64,000 bases of DNA from Staphylococcus auricularis (GCF_001500315.1 NZ_LLER01000010.1:237441-301440); one strand, 5' to 3'; numbered from the stretch's first letter, positions 33,095 to 43,509 are shown. A program made the numbers and translations. The notes: generated by a model from the letters alone, not told the origin.

Positions 33095-33156
33095 GTGCCC
33101 CATCCAATTTAATATTTAATAAGCGTGAACTCTAAGGATGGGGTGCGCGCTTTTTT
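33095..33156 (+). terminator. terminator of the ribosomal superoperon
   Basis: GCCCCATCC (33097-33105) pairs with GGATGGGGT (33136-33144) across a roughly 30-base loop, followed by TTTTTT. Part of the loop (AGAGT / ACTCT) could form a competing stem. Confidence 0.75.
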
Positions 33157-33160
33157 ATTT

Positions 33161-33190
33161 AAGCTGTAGTGTATCGCTATGGCTTTTTTG
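33161..33190 (+). terminator. second tandem terminator after rplQ
   Basis: AGC-TG-TAG pairs with CTA-TG-GCT and is followed by TTTTTT. Together with the hairpin just before it, it fills much of the 308-base gap before ecfA1; the rest holds only possible promoter sequence such as TTGAAG with an 18-base spacer to TATTAA near 33243-33272. Confidence 0.55.
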
Positions 33191-33318
33191 TATGTAATAA
33201 ATGTTAACCTTTCTAAATAAAGAATTTACAATTCCGTTAACTTTGAAGCTAACCAGATATACATCATATTAAAAATCGTGTAAAATAAGGAGTAACGAAA
33301 AATTACGGAGGGTCACTT

Positions 33319-34128
33319 ATGTCTACAGCAACGTCCATGATTGCGTTGGAAGATGTTACATTTAAATATAAGTCTGATCAGTTACCTGCGTTAGACCAGG
33401 TATCTTTTTCAATTCCTAAAGGTCAGTGGACATGTATCGTAGGACATAATGGTTCAGGCAAATCAACGATAGCGAAATTAATGGTCGGTATCGAGCGCCC
33501 CACAGAAGGCTATATCACATTAAACGGTGAACGTATTAACGATGATCAACTCTCGACATTAAACGATCATATTGGTATTGTTTTTCAGAATCCTGAAAAT
33601 CAATTTGTCGGTTCAACTGTAGAAAATGATGTGGCTTTTGGTTTAGAAAATCGGGCAGTACCTTATGAAGATATGCACGAGATTGTCTGGCAAGCACTTG
33701 AGCAAGTCGGAATGACCGCATATATTTCTCACGAACCTTCTGCGCTATCTGGTGGACAAAAGCAACGCGTCGCTATTGCAGGCGTGCTCGCTTTAAATAC
33801 AGATGTGATTATTCTCGATGAAGCAACATCGATGTTAGATCCAGAAGGGCGCAACGCTTTATTACAGTTGATTCGTGAGTTAAATCGTGAAAAAGAGGTA
33901 ACAATCATATCCATTACCCATGATTTAAGTGAAGCACTTGAGGCGGATCACTTAGTCGTTTTAGATCAAGGGCACGTGTTCAAAACAGGCACACCTGAAA
34001 CCATCTTTGAAGATGCGGCTGCCTTGGCTGACATTGGACTCGATCTTCCATTCAGTATGCGTATGCATCAAATGCTTGGCTATTCTAACACATACATCAC
34101 GTATGAAGGGCTGATTCAAGAGTTATGA
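33319..34128 (+). CDS. ecfA1: energy-coupling factor transporter ATPase EcfA1
   Basis: A 269-residue ABC ATPase of the shared ECF vitamin transporter module. Walker [10 protein letters not shown] is near residue 41, the Q-loop [11 protein letters not shown] near 89, the signature LSGGQKQR near 142, and Walker [16 protein letters not shown] near 161. It pairs with EcfA2 and EcfT and serves several separate substrate-binding S components, none of which is in this window. It overlaps ecfA2 by four bases. Confidence 0.95.
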   Translation: MSTATSMIALEDVTFKYKSDQLPALDQVSFSIPKGQWTCIVGHNGSGKSTIAKLMVGIERPTEGYITLNGERINDDQLSTLNDHIGIVFQNPENQFVGSTVENDVAFGLENRAVPYEDMHEIVWQALEQVGMTAYISHEPSALSGGQKQRVAIAGVLALNTDVIILDEATSMLDPEGRNALLQLIRELNREKEVTIISITHDLSEALEADHLVVLDQGHVFKTGTPETIFEDAAALADIGLDLPFSMRMHQMLGYSNTYITYEGLIQEL

Positions 34129-34988
34129 TTATATCATTTAACCAAGTGGATTACGTTTATCAACAAGGAACCCCTTATGAGTACCAAGCGCTCAACGAAG
34201 TGGTCACATCCTTTGAAGCAGGTAAATATTATGCGATTATTGGACAAACAGGATCAGGTAAATCCACACTCATCCAACATATGAATGGGTTGTTGAAACC
34301 TACTAATGGCACGATGGAAGTACTTGATGTCACAGTGACATCTAAAACAAAAGATAAAGCAATGCGTGATTTACGTAAGCGGATCGGTATGGTCTTCCAA
34401 TTCCCAGAAGCACAGCTATTTGAAGATAGTGTGGAACAAGAAATACTCTTTGGGCCGAAAAATTTCCAGATGGATCTGGATCGGGTTAAAGCACGTGCGC
34501 TAGACATGTTAATACATTTTGGTTTTTCGCGTGATGTGATGCAGCAATCCCCATTTCAAATGTCAGGCGGACATATGAGAAAAATTGCGCTCACATCCAT
34601 ATTAGCGATGGATCCAGATGTGATTATTTTAGACGAACCGACTGCAGGTCTTGACCCTCAAAGTAAACAGCAAGTGATGTCTTTTATTAAACATCTTCAA
34701 CAGGACGAAGAGAAAACGATTATACTCATTACACACGAAATGAATGATGTAGCAGCCTATGCTGATGAAGTGAAAGTCATGAAGGCAGGCAAAGTGGTCA
34801 ATGCGTTATCTCCAGTGGAATTGTTTAGCGACAGTCGCTATTTGGATGAACTGCACTTAGCAAAACCAGATGTCGTTCAGTTACAACGTGATGTTGAAGA
34901 CAAGCACGGGATGAGACTACCACAGCTCGCTTTAACAGAAGAAGCATTTGTGGAGATGTATAAGGAGTGGCGCCAACATGAAAGATAA
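34125..34988 (+). CDS. ecfA2: energy-coupling factor transporter ATPase EcfA2
   Basis: A 287-residue ABC ATPase, partner of EcfA1. Walker [10 protein letters not shown] is near residue 39, [13 protein letters not shown] near 88, and Walker [16 protein letters not shown] near 166. The ABC signature reads MSGGH where the family normally has MSGGQ, a single-residue departure in an otherwise ordinary protein. It overlaps ecfA1 by four bases and ecfT by eleven, consistent with fixed subunit ratios. Confidence 0.94.
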   Translation: MIISFNQVDYVYQQGTPYEYQALNEVVTSFEAGKYYAIIGQTGSGKSTLIQHMNGLLKPTNGTMEVLDVTVTSKTKDKAMRDLRKRIGMVFQFPEAQLFEDSVEQEILFGPKNFQMDLDRVKARALDMLIHFGFSRDVMQQSPFQMSGGHMRKIALTSILAMDPDVIILDEPTAGLDPQSKQQVMSFIKHLQQDEEKTIILITHEMNDVAAYADEVKVMKAGKVVNALSPVELFSDSRYLDELHLAKPDVVQLQRDVEDKHGMRLPQLALTEEAFVEMYKEWRQHER

Positions 34989-35784
34989 ATTTATAATTGG
35001 ACGTTATCTTCCTTTGGATTCCATCATCCATCGTTTAGATCCACGTGCGAAATTGATTTTTGTATTTTTCTTTATCATTATTATCTTTTTTGCGCATTCC
35101 GTTGCAACTTATGCGTGGCTATTTCTTTTAATCATGATCTTTTTGAAACTTTCTCGAATCAAATTGTGGTTTTTAGTAAAAGGGCTCACGCCAATATGGT
35201 TTTTTATGATTTTTACATTTATTATGCATTTATTTTTGACTAAAGGTGGTACGACCTTAGTCGATTTCCGTTTGTTTACGATTGATTCAAACGGTGTGAT
35301 AGAAGGGATTTACATTGTATTGAGATTGGCCTTTATCGTCATGATCTCTACTATTATGACGCTGTCAACGAGCCCAATCCAATTGACCGATGCGCTTGAG
35401 CGCTTGCTCTCGCCATTGAAAGTCGTTAAGCTGCCGGTGCATCAATTGAGTTTAATGATGTCTATTGCCTTGCGTTTTATTCCGACATTGATGGAAGAGT
35501 TAGATAAAATTATTCTCTCACAAAAATCAAGAGGTTCTGAAATCAGTTCAGGTTCAATTCCTAATCGTGTGAAAGCATTTGTACCTTTATTGATTCCGCT
35601 ATTTATCTCTGCCTTTCAACGTGCAGAAGATTTAGCAATCGCCATGGAAGTGAGAGGTTATAATCCAGATACAGAACGGACGAGCTATCGTCGTTTACAA
35701 TTTAAAGCACAAGACATATGGACGTTAGTGTTACTCGTTCCCATCGCTGTCGTTTTATTCGGGTTAAAATATTTAGGAGTGTAA
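34978..35784 (+). CDS. ecfT: energy-coupling factor transporter transmembrane protein EcfT
   Basis: A 268-residue membrane protein joining the two ATPases to exchangeable S components. I start at the ATG at 34978 ([25 protein letters not shown]), with AGGAG about ten bases upstream within ecfA2. Hydrophobic segments occur at about residues 28-62, 70-90 and 105-125, with a last one near 245. The two cytoplasmic coupling motifs appear as KSRGSE near 180 and EVRGYNP near 224. Confidence 0.93.
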   Translation: MKDKFIIGRYLPLDSIIHRLDPRAKLIFVFFFIIIIFFAHSVATYAWLFLLIMIFLKLSRIKLWFLVKGLTPIWFFMIFTFIMHLFLTKGGTTLVDFRLFTIDSNGVIEGIYIVLRLAFIVMISTIMTLSTSPIQLTDALERLLSPLKVVKLPVHQLSLMMSIALRFIPTLMEELDKIILSQKSRGSEISSGSIPNRVKAFVPLLIPLFISAFQRAEDLAIAMEVRGYNPDTERTSYRRLQFKAQDIWTLVLLVPIAVVLFGLKYLGV

Positions 35785-35790
35785 TCACAG

Positions 35791-36594
35791 ATGCGAATTT
35801 TAGTGAAAATGTCCTACCTAGGGACACATTTTCTAGGCTTTCAAATCCAACAACAAGGCCGAACCGTTCAACAACAACTTGAAAAAGTGTTAAAACGAAT
35901 GCATAAAACCCATGTGCGTATTCATCCAACCAGTCGTACAGATCGCGGCGTGCATGCTTTAGAGCAGTATTTTCATTTTGATACACCGTTAAATATTTCT
36001 ACGGATCAATGGCAATATGCGTTAAACAGCGCCTTGCCGGATGATATTTATATACATGGTGTCAGCGTCGTGGATGAAGATTTTCACTGTCGATATGACT
36101 GTGTAGGTAAACGCTACCGTTACCGTGTGTATCAAGGTACACATCGTGATCCTTTCCAATATGGATTGAAGGCGTATGAGCCACGTACATTAGATTATGA
36201 ACGCATGAATGAAGCGGCCCACCATTTTATCGGTACGCATGATTTTACGGGGTTCTGTTCACAAAAAGCAGAAGTCGTAAGCAAGGTAAGAACGTTATAC
36301 CAAAGCGAGATTGTACCGACTGACGAAGGGTTCGACTACGTGGTTACCGGTTCAGGTTTCTTATACAACATGGTCCGTGTCCTCGTCGCATTTCTAATAG
36401 AAGTGGGGAGAGGCAAACGTCAACCCGAAGATGTACCACGGTTATTAGAAGCGAAGGATCGAAAAGAAGTGCCGTTTACAGCACCTGCCGAAGGACTCTA
36501 TTTAGAAAAAGTATATCTGTCACCTGAAGCATTAACCTCTGACTTTGGGGAAGGCATTAAAATTCATCGAAAAAAATCGTTGGAAAATGATTAA
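35791..36594 (+). CDS. truA: tRNA pseudouridine(38-40) synthase TruA
   Basis: A 267-residue TruA, which makes pseudouridine at positions 38-40 of the tRNA anticodon arm. The catalytic aspartate is Asp51 in [22 protein letters not shown] near 104 and [15 protein letters not shown] near 187 are conserved. It follows ecfT by six bases and is probably cotranscribed. Confidence 0.96.
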   Translation: MRILVKMSYLGTHFLGFQIQQQGRTVQQQLEKVLKRMHKTHVRIHPTSRTDRGVHALEQYFHFDTPLNISTDQWQYALNSALPDDIYIHGVSVVDEDFHCRYDCVGKRYRYRVYQGTHRDPFQYGLKAYEPRTLDYERMNEAAHHFIGTHDFTGFCSQKAEVVSKVRTLYQSEIVPTDEGFDYVVTGSGFLYNMVRVLVAFLIEVGRGKRQPEDVPRLLEAKDRKEVPFTAPAEGLYLEKVYLSPEALTSDFGEGIKIHRKKSLEND

Positions 36595-36600
36595 ATTACA

Positions 36601-36629
36601 TTGACAAAAAGGCTTATAAATTATACGAT
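36601..36629 (+). promoter_or_regulatory. sigma-A promoter of rplM-rpsI
   Basis: A consensus TTGACA (36601-36606), a 17-base spacer and TACGAT (36624-36629), immediately after truA. Transcription should start near 36636, about 160 bases before rplM. Confidence 0.8.
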
Positions 36630-36635
36630 TATAAA

Positions 36636-36700
36636 CGGTATTGTTTTATATCACCCCACGATAAGCCCCGGAAACTTATTGTGTTACAAGATATAGAAGC
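36636..36700 (+). promoter_or_regulatory. putative L13-type ribosomal protein leader
   Basis: Just downstream of the promoter, CACGATAAG (36657-36665) pairs with CTTATTGTG (36675-36683) around a nine-base CCCCGGAAA loop. Its position before rplM and the loop sequence fit my memory of the L13 leader of Bacillota, thought to let L13 control its own operon. The identification is from memory of the motif, not a search. Confidence 0.6.
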
Positions 36701-36798
36701 AGGTAGAACTACAAAGTTAATGAATAAATGAAATCGAAGCTTTAAATCGTAACAACATTTAATATAAGAACCATTTATTTACTAGGAGGACAATAACT

Positions 36799-37236
36799 AT
36801 GCGTCAAACATTTATGGCTAATGAATCAAACATTGAGCGCAAATGGTACGTTATTGATGCTGAAGGTCAAACACTTGGTCGTTTATCATCAGAAGTAGCT
36901 GCTATTTTACGCGGTAAAAATAAAGTAACTTACACTCCACACGTTGATACAGGTGACTATGTCATCATCATTAATGCAAACAAAATCGAATTTACCGGTA
37001 CAAAAGAATTAAACAAAAAATACTACCACCACTCAAATCACCCAGGTGGTATCAAATCAATCTCAGCTGGCGAATTAAGAGATAAAAATCCAAGACGCTT
37101 ATTAGAAACTTCAATTAAAGGTATGTTACCAAGCACACGTTTAGGCGAAAAACAAGGTAAAAAATTATTCGTATATGGCGGCGCTGAACATCCACACGCT
37201 GCACAACAACCAGAAAACTACGAGTTACGTGGTTAA
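36799..37236 (+). CDS. rplM: 50S ribosomal protein L13
   Basis: A 145-residue L13, an early 23S rRNA binder. [21 protein letters not shown] near residue 14 and [20 protein letters not shown] near 104 are signature segments. Its operon with rpsI is separate from the superoperon and has its own promoter and leader. AGGAGG precedes the ATG. Confidence 0.98.
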   Translation: MRQTFMANESNIERKWYVIDAEGQTLGRLSSEVAAILRGKNKVTYTPHVDTGDYVIIINANKIEFTGTKELNKKYYHHSNHPGGIKSISAGELRDKNPRRLLETSIKGMLPSTRLGEKQGKKLFVYGGAEHPHAAQQPENYELRG

Positions 37237-37255
37237 TTAGAAGGAGGAAATTACA

Positions 37256-37648
37256 TTGGCACAAGTTGAATATAAAGGCACAGGCCGTCGTAAAAACTCA
37301 GTAGCACGTGTACGTTTAGTACCAGGTGAAGGTAACATCACAGTTAACGACCGTGACGTGCGTGACTACTTACCATTTGAATCATTAATTTTAGATATTA
37401 ACCAACCATTCGATCTTACTGAAACTAAAGGTAACTACGATGTATTAGTTAACGTACATGGTGGTGGCTTCACTGGACAAGCACAAGCGATCCGTCATGG
37501 TATCTCTCGTGCATTATTAGAAGCAGACCCTGAATACAGAAGTTCTTTAAAACGTGCTGGCATGCTTACACGTGACCCACGTATGAAAGAACGTAAAAAA
37601 CCAGGTCTTAAAAAAGCACGTCGTTCACCACAATTCTCAAAACGTTAA
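37256..37648 (+). CDS. rpsI: 30S ribosomal protein S9
   Basis: A 130-residue S9 whose basic C-terminal tail ([12 protein letters not shown]) reaches the P-site tRNA. The body segment [21 protein letters not shown] is typical. It starts at TTG, supported by AAGGAGGAA seven to eight bases upstream and by normal length. Confidence 0.97.
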   Translation: MAQVEYKGTGRRKNSVARVRLVPGEGNITVNDRDVRDYLPFESLILDINQPFDLTETKGNYDVLVNVHGGGFTGQAQAIRHGISRALLEADPEYRSSLKRAGMLTRDPRMKERKKPGLKKARRSPQFSKR

Positions 37649-37683
37649 TCAATTTCAAATCAGATGTACGATACAGTACAAAC

Positions 37684-37714
37684 AAAAGCACGCTCCAATG
37701 GAGCGTGCTTTTTT
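37684..37714 (+). terminator. terminator after rpsI
   Basis: Perfect 13-base stem AAAAGCACGCTCC / GGAGCGTGCTTTT with a three-base loop and a T-run; it also serves the convergent gene. Confidence 0.92.
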
Positions 37715-37718
37715 GCGT

Positions 37719-38722
37719 TTATATAGATGGTTGATTTGCATCTGCCAGTAACTCAATTAATTGTTGTCTGTTTGTTTCACCATATACATGTGGTAATATC
37801 ATAACTTCATCAATCGGATATTGCTTGATGAGCGCTTGAAGTCTTGCGATGACGTTTTCAGGTAATCCAGTGATCACACGTTTTTTATTTTGGTCGACCT
37901 TTTGTTGTTCACGTTCAGAAAAGCCACGTTCCTTTGCAAATTCGATAGAAGGATAGCTTTTGGGCTGATTAGCATAGCGTATGCGCAGCAACCACAAATG
38001 GAATGCATGTGTTAAATCATCCACGTGTGATTGTGTCGGTGCTGTGATTACAAATGTAGACATCATAATATAAGGTTGACGATCTGGATGTTTTTTTCAA
38101 ATAACGTTCTATAGCGGTTAGTCAATTGAGTTAACGTGTGGGCATCTTGGCCTACATATGGAAAGACGAAAGGTAATCTCTTTTTAGCCGCTAACGTCGC
38201 ACTTCTCATACTTGATCCAAGTATGAACATGTGGGGTTGTGTTTGAATTTGAGGTGTCGCAATTAACTGATGAAAGCGATGCGAAGGTGTAGCTGCATCA
38301 TTAAAGTACAGTTCTAGATCATCAAGTTGTGTTTCAAAATCAGGTTGGGTTGTCTTATATTCATTTAGTGCTTGCTTCACATTTTTAAAGCTTGGTGAAC
38401 GTCCCAAACCAAGATCTACGCGATTGGGATGTCTCGCTTCCATCACTCTAAAGAGTTCTGCCACTTTGTAACTGCTATAGTGCGGTAACATCACGCCACC
38501 GCTTCCTACACGTAGATGTGACGTTTGTTCTAATATAGACATCATGAGCATCTCAGGTGCACTTGATGCGACGGACAACACTTGATGATGTTCAGCAACC
38601 CAATAGCGATGATAGTTAAGTCGATCAGCGGATTGAGCGAGTGAAATCGTATGTGAGAGTGCGTCCGTGGCATTGCGTCCTTCAAATATCGGTGCGTAAT
38701 CTAATATGCTTAATTTCATCAT
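37719..38722 (-). pseudogene. luciferase-like (LLM class) flavin-dependent monooxygenase, frameshifted
   Basis: Two minus-strand frames, 38722 to 38063 and 38066 to 37719, together make one protein of about 334 residues of the bacterial luciferase-like family. The first part has LDYAPIFEGRNATDAL, VAEHHQVLSVASSAPEM and the flavin-binding-type RVGSGGVMLPHYSSYKVAE. The second begins at MMSTFVITAPTQSHV and ends in a normal family C-terminus. The break is in a seven-A run (plus-strand T at 38091-38097). Adding one A turns the reading into FEKKHPDRQPYIMMSTFVIT, an uninterrupted family sequence. It is either a recent null mutation or a homopolymer sequencing error. Substrate unknown. Confidence 0.82.
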
Positions 38723-38900
38723 CTAACAACCTTCTTTTACGATATCTCTTTAAAATTAGCTTATCACGTTCCTGTATAGGGTGCGATTGGCTTGCTTAAA
38801 GTAAGAAAAAGAAGTGTTTTAGCGCAATTTTTAAAAATAAGAGCAAGGTTTATACCTAATTAATCACTGTTAGGAATAGTTTGAAAAATAAAATCTATGT

Positions 38901-38928
38901 TTGATATGTATGATTAAGTGAATATAAA
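38901..38928 (+). promoter_or_regulatory. putative sigma-A promoter of the oxidoreductase pair
   Basis: TTGATA (38901-38906), a 16-base spacer and TATAAA (38923-38928), upstream of the oxidoreductase gene at 38993. Confidence 0.5.
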
Positions 38929-38942
38929 GTGTGTAGATATTG

Positions 38943-38970
38943 AATATATTAAAATGAAACTTAATATATT
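38943..38970 (+). promoter_or_regulatory. inverted repeat, candidate operator
   Basis: Perfect ten-base inverted repeat AATATATTAA / TTAATATATT with an eight-base spacer, placed just after the expected transcription start and before the GAGGAGG ribosome site. The position suits repressor binding. Its pure A/T arms mean chance is a real alternative. Confidence 0.45.
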
Positions 38971-38992
38971 TGAATTATGAGGAGGAATCGAC

Positions 38993-40000
38993 ATGGAAAC
39001 AGAACAAATTGTTTTAGCCGAACGTCCAGAAGGTGTGCCTTCAGATGAGACGTTTCGTACAGAAACTGTAGAATTGTCAGATCCACAAGCAAATGAATTA
39101 CAAGTACAACCGTTATATATTTCAGTGGACCCATATTTAAGAGGGCGCATGAACGATACGAAATCTTATGTAGAGCCCTTTAAATTAGACGAACCATTGA
39201 CAAGTCACATCGTGGCTAAAGTCGTTCAATCTAATGCAGACGACTATAGTGAAGGTGACATGGTCGTTGGTCAAATGCCTTGGATGAAAATGATTAATAT
39301 CGCTGCAGATAAAGTAAATAAAATTACGAATACAGATGTACCACTTTATCTTTATTTAAGTGTCTTAGGTATGCCAGGGCAAACGGGTTATCAAGGTTTA
39401 TTAAATATTGGTAAACCACAAGAAGGCGAAACCGTAGTTGTATCAGCCGCTTCTGGTGCAGTGGGTTCAGTCGTTGGACAAATTGCGAAAATTAAAGGTG
39501 CTAAAGTTGTTGGCATTGCAGGTGGTCCTGAAAAAGTGAACTACCTTACTGAAGAACTTAATTTTGATGAAGGTGTCGATTATAAAGCAGACGATTTTGC
39601 GCAACAATTAGAAAATGCAGTACCTGATGGTGTCGATGTTTATTATGAAAACGTCGGAGGCCCAGTTTCTGATGAAGTATTTAAACATTTAAATACATTC
39701 GCACGTATCCCTGTATGTGGTACGATCTCTAACTATAATGATAAAGAACAAGATCAAGGCCCACGTCTTCAATCTACATTGATTAAAAGCCAAGCACTCA
39801 TGCAAGGTTTCGTCGTAGCGCAATTTAGTGATCATTTTGAAGAAGGAACAAAACAACTTGCACAATGGGTTCAAGAAGATAAAATTAAAACAAAAACATC
39901 CGTAGTAGACGGCTTTGAAAATATTCCTGAAGCATTCCGTCAGTTATTCACTGGTGATAATTTTGGTAAACAAGTCGTTAAAAATACGGAAGCATTTTAA
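38993..40000 (+). CDS. MDR-family NADP-dependent oxidoreductase (CurA/leukotriene reductase type)
   Basis: A 335-residue zinc-independent medium-chain reductase. The N-terminal catalytic domain includes [14 protein letters not shown] near residue 42. The Rossmann domain carries [27 protein letters not shown] near 150, the NADPH-binding turn, and [15 protein letters not shown] near 217. Family members reduce alpha,beta-unsaturated ketones and aldehydes, which points to electrophile detoxification. AGGAGG precedes the ATG. It is followed after 19 bases by a second MDR gene, so the two form a likely operon. Confidence 0.85.
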   Translation: METEQIVLAERPEGVPSDETFRTETVELSDPQANELQVQPLYISVDPYLRGRMNDTKSYVEPFKLDEPLTSHIVAKVVQSNADDYSEGDMVVGQMPWMKMINIAADKVNKITNTDVPLYLYLSVLGMPGQTGYQGLLNIGKPQEGETVVVSAASGAVGSVVGQIAKIKGAKVVGIAGGPEKVNYLTEELNFDEGVDYKADDFAQQLENAVPDGVDVYYENVGGPVSDEVFKHLNTFARIPVCGTISNYNDKEQDQGPRLQSTLIKSQALMQGFVVAQFSDHFEEGTKQLAQWVQEDKIKTKTSVVDGFENIPEAFRQLFTGDNFGKQVVKNTEAF

Positions 40001-40019
40001 TAAGACGAAAGGTGATAAT

Positions 40020-41036
40020 ATGAAAGCGATTGGTGCAGATAAAGCATTTAGTTTAGAAGATGGAAATCAATTTTACGAAGTTGAAAAAGAAACACCTCAA
40101 CCAGGTGAAAGAGAATTACTCGTCAATGTGAAATCAATCAGTGTAAACCCTGTAGATACAAAATTGAGACAATCACCTGTATCTGATGCGCCACGTATCC
40201 TAGGCTTCGATGCAGTAGGTACCGTTGAAGCGGTTGGGGAAGGTGTTGAATTCTTCTCTGAAGGTGATGAAGTTTATTACTCAGGTACACCTGATAACGA
40301 TGGTTCTAATGCGACAGACCAACTTGTTGATGAACGTATGGTAGGACGTAAGCCAGCAAACATATCTAATAACGAAGCTGCAAGTTTACCACTTACTGCG
40401 ATTACAGCATCAGAAGTATTATTCGACGTATTTAATATTTCTCATGAACCAGAAGATAATAAAGGTAAATCACTATTAATCATCAACGGTGCTGGTGGTG
40501 TTGGTAGTATCGCCACACAAATTGCGAAATACTATGGTCTTAAAGTAATCACAACAGCATCTCGTTCTGAAACAACAGAATGGTCAGAAAAAATGGGTGC
40601 CGATGTCGTACTCAACCACAAAAATGATTTAGCTGATGAATTTGAAGCACACGGCATTCAAGATGTCGACTTCATCTTATGTACGTTCAGTACAGATATG
40701 TACTATGAAAAAATGGTTGAACTTGTAAGACCAAGAGGTCATATCGCACCACTTGTTGAATTAGATAACAATCAAGATTTAAACGCCTTAAAAGATAAAA
40801 GTATTACATTTACACATGAATTTATGTATACACGTCCAATCTGTGACATGGATAACTTACAACGTCATCACGACTACCTTACAGATGTGACAGAAAAAAT
40901 GGAAGCAGGTCATTATCAAACTACATTATCTGAAACGATCAAAGGTTTAACACCTGACACATTATTTGAAGCACATCAAAAATTAGAAGCGCATCAAATG
41001 ATTGGTAAACTCGTCATTGAATTAGACGAACAATAA
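40020..41036 (+). CDS. zinc-binding alcohol dehydrogenase family protein (quinone oxidoreductase-like)
   Basis: A 338-residue MDR protein starting [15 protein letters not shown] at the ATG at 40020, behind AAAGGTGA. The cofactor fold shows [22 protein letters not shown] near residue 154. [11 protein letters not shown] near 42 is typical of the ZADH/quinone reductase branch. I see no clear structural zinc cysteines, so despite the family name it may bind no zinc. It is probably cotranscribed with the preceding reductase and ends in a terminator. Confidence 0.82.
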   Translation: MKAIGADKAFSLEDGNQFYEVEKETPQPGERELLVNVKSISVNPVDTKLRQSPVSDAPRILGFDAVGTVEAVGEGVEFFSEGDEVYYSGTPDNDGSNATDQLVDERMVGRKPANISNNEAASLPLTAITASEVLFDVFNISHEPEDNKGKSLLIINGAGGVGSIATQIAKYYGLKVITTASRSETTEWSEKMGADVVLNHKNDLADEFEAHGIQDVDFILCTFSTDMYYEKMVELVRPRGHIAPLVELDNNQDLNALKDKSITFTHEFMYTRPICDMDNLQRHHDYLTDVTEKMEAGHYQTTLSETIKGLTPDTLFEAHQKLEAHQMIGKLVIELDEQ

Positions 41037-41078
41037 ATATGAAAGCATTGAAATAAATATAATGCGGATATAGTAGGG

Positions 41079-41120
41079 CTAAGTTCACACACGAATAAGG
41101 TGGCGAACTTAGTTCTTTTC
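41079..41120 (+). terminator. terminator after the oxidoreductase pair
   Basis: Eight-base perfect stem CTAAGTTC / GAACTTAG with an 18-base loop, followed by TTCTTTTCTTTT. Confidence 0.75.
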
Positions 41121-41212
41121 TTTTGTTATCAAATAGATATTGTATAAAATTAATTAAATATACCAAAGTTGTGCACTGTTAAATTGTGGAAGTACAAAAA
41201 GTAAGTATATAT

Positions 41213-41237
41213 GATTGATAATACTTAGATAGGGTAT
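41213..41237 (+). promoter_or_regulatory. possible SigB promoter of opuD2
   Basis: GGGTAT (41232-41237) with GATTGA 13 bases upstream, four of six matches to the SigB -35 GTTTAA. It is weaker than the two SigB promoters farther downstream. Confidence 0.4.
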
Positions 41238-41273
41238 GTGTTTTATATCAATTTACAGGGGGTGTATTTTGAC

Positions 41274-42809
41274 ATGCGGAAAAATAAATTAACAGTCGTA
41301 TTTTGGACTGCATTAATTATTTGTACGCTGTTCGTTGTTTATGGGGCACTCTTTCCAAAACAACTTGAAGCGGTTACAACAGAAGTAACCTCATTTATCG
41401 CCGTACATTTCGGCTGGTATTATTTATTACTTGTTTTAGTTATTTTAATCGTTTGTGTCTATTTATTATTTTCTAGATATTCATCCATCACGTTAGGTAA
41501 AGAAGGAGAAGATCCTGAATTCTCTTTACCCTCATGGTTCGCGATGTTATTTAGTGCAGGTATGGGGATCGGATTAGTATTTTGGACCACTGCAGAACCG
41601 ATAAGTCATGCATTTACGCAGACACCTATACATAAAGCAGGTACACAAACAGCCATCAATGAAGCCATGCAGTTCTCTTTCTTCCATTGGGGTGTGCATG
41701 CATGGGCTGTGTATGGCATTGTTGCACTCGTATTTGCTTATTTCAGTTTCCATAAAGGTTACAAAGGTCTAGTGAGTGCGACCCTTGTTCCTATTTTTGG
41801 GAAAAAAGCAATGGCTGGCCCAATCGGTGGCGCGATCGATGTACTCGCAATTATTGCGACGGTAACTGGTGTGGCAGCGACATTAGGCTTTGGTGCATTA
41901 CAAATTAATGAAGGATTGAACTTCTTATTCAATGTACCTTCTAACTTTGGTGTACAAGTCATCATTATTATTATCGCTACAGCACTGTTCACTTGGTCAG
42001 CATGGTCTGGTATCAATAATGGGATTAAGAATTTAAGTAACATTAATATGGTCCTTGCATTCTTAGTACTTATTGCACTCTTCTTTGTAGGACCTACACT
42101 TGAAATCTTAAATACATTTACAAACAGTTTAGGTAGTTATATCACAAACTTCTTTGATATGAGTTTACGTATTCCACACGATGACGATAAATTCCAATGG
42201 CTCCAAGACTGGACGATATTCTACTGGGCTTGGTGGATTTCTTGGGCACCATTCGTAGGTATCTTTATCGCACGTGTATCACGTGGTAGAACGATCAAAG
42301 AATTTATCCTAGGGGTATTATTCGTACCCGCGCTCGTATGTTTCTTCTTCTTCGCAGTATTTGGTGCATCAGCTATTTTCTTACAACAAAACGGTATAGC
42401 TGACATTGCAAAAGAAGCGACAGAAACCGCGACATTTGCGACATTAGAACATTTCCCATTTGGCACTGTATTGAGCATTATTACACTCGTTGTCATCATG
42501 ATTTTCTTCGTAACGTCTGCAGACTCAGCGACTTATGTATTAGGTATGTTGAGTTCCAAAGGTGACATCAACCCACGTTCATTTGTGAAAGTGAGCTGGG
42601 GTATTATCCTCGCATTATTTGCGATGATCATGATATACACAGGTGGTACGCAATCCATACAAAACTTATTGATTATTGCGGCTCTGCCATTCTCAGTCGT
42701 CATTATTCTGATGATCTGGGCGCTCTTCAAAGCACTTGGTTTTGAAAAACCACGTTACAAGCAGAAAAAGCGCAAGAGCGAACCAATCAATGATAATCAC
42801 TCGGAATAA
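41274..42809 (+). CDS. opuD2: BCCT-family glycine betaine/choline transporter OpuD2
   Basis: A 511-residue sodium- or proton-coupled betaine/carnitine/choline transporter used in osmoprotection. I start at the ATG at 41274 (MRKNKLTVVFWTALI), nine bases after GGGGGTG; a start 36 bases earlier lies upstream of that site. There are twelve membrane segments. GMGIGLVFWTTAEPISH near 98 and the tryptophan-rich FYWAWWISWAPFVGIFIARVS near 319 are BCCT signatures. It sits before amaP-asp23 as in S. aureus, supporting opuD2 over the paralogue opuD. Confidence 0.9.
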   Translation: MRKNKLTVVFWTALIICTLFVVYGALFPKQLEAVTTEVTSFIAVHFGWYYLLLVLVILIVCVYLLFSRYSSITLGKEGEDPEFSLPSWFAMLFSAGMGIGLVFWTTAEPISHAFTQTPIHKAGTQTAINEAMQFSFFHWGVHAWAVYGIVALVFAYFSFHKGYKGLVSATLVPIFGKKAMAGPIGGAIDVLAIIATVTGVAATLGFGALQINEGLNFLFNVPSNFGVQVIIIIIATALFTWSAWSGINNGIKNLSNINMVLAFLVLIALFFVGPTLEILNTFTNSLGSYITNFFDMSLRIPHDDDKFQWLQDWTIFYWAWWISWAPFVGIFIARVSRGRTIKEFILGVLFVPALVCFFFFAVFGASAIFLQQNGIADIAKEATETATFATLEHFPFGTVLSIITLVVIMIFFVTSADSATYVLGMLSSKGDINPRSFVKVSWGIILALFAMIMIYTGGTQSIQNLLIIAALPFSVVIILMIWALFKALGFEKPRYKQKKRKSEPINDNHSE

Positions 42810-42895
42810 AAATGATAACTGAGTAGTATAACGAAATGAGTTTAGTAGTGGCTTAATGAATTTAAAAGAATATTTTAAAAAATTGAATGAATCAT

Positions 42896-42921
42896 GTTTC
42901 TACAAATTTGATGTGGGGTAT
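42896..42921 (+). promoter_or_regulatory. SigB promoter of amaP
   Basis: GTTTCT (42896-42901), a 14-base spacer and GGGTAT (42916-42921), 52 bases before the amaP start. The -10 is a perfect SigB match and the -35 matches at four of six. Confidence 0.7.
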
Positions 42922-42972
42922 GTACAAATGTGAAAACATTATTATTTAAGCGCATAGGAGGTGTTGTACGAG

Positions 42973-43509
42973 GTGAAACGACTTAAAAACTTAATCCTAG
43001 GTTTATTAATAGTTGCGATTGTTGGATTCCTATTGTTCATGTACATTGACGATTCACGAATCTCTCAATACCAAGATTACTTCTTGCAATTCAACTGGTT
43101 TGAACCATTATTAATCGGTTTATCTATACTATTAATACTCATAGGAATTATATTAGTATTGAGCTTGTTTAAACCTACGTATCGCAAACCTGGACTTTAT
43201 AAAGATTTTGATGATGGACATATTTACGTTTCACGTAAAGCAGTTGAAAAAGCAGCATACGACACAGTGGCTAAATATGACAACATCAGACAACCGAATG
43301 TGGTTGCAAAACTTTATAACAAGAAAAAGAACTCTTCCATCTCATTGAAAGTCGATTTCTTTGTTCCTGGTGATGTACAAATCAAATCGTTAACGGAACA
43401 AATCCGTAACGATGTGAAACAAAATGTTGAGTACTTTGCAGAAATTCCAGTGAAAAAACTAGAGGTTAATGTTAGAGATCAAAAAGCCTCAGGTCAACGC
43501 GTGTTGTAA
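42973..43509 (+). CDS. amaP: alkaline shock response membrane anchor protein AmaP
   Basis: A 178-residue protein with two membrane segments near residues 8-25 and 42-64, then a soluble domain of Asp23-like character (YVSRKAVEKAAYDTVAKYD). In S. aureus AmaP anchors Asp23 to the membrane. The GTG at 42973 is nine bases from AGGAGGTG; a GTG at 42961 lies inside that ribosome site. It is followed by the DUF2273 gene after 12 bases. Confidence 0.9.
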   Translation: MKRLKNLILGLLIVAIVGFLLFMYIDDSRISQYQDYFLQFNWFEPLLIGLSILLILIGIILVLSLFKPTYRKPGLYKDFDDGHIYVSRKAVEKAAYDTVAKYDNIRQPNVVAKLYNKKKNSSISLKVDFFVPGDVQIKSLTEQIRNDVKQNVEYFAEIPVKKLEVNVRDQKASGQRVL

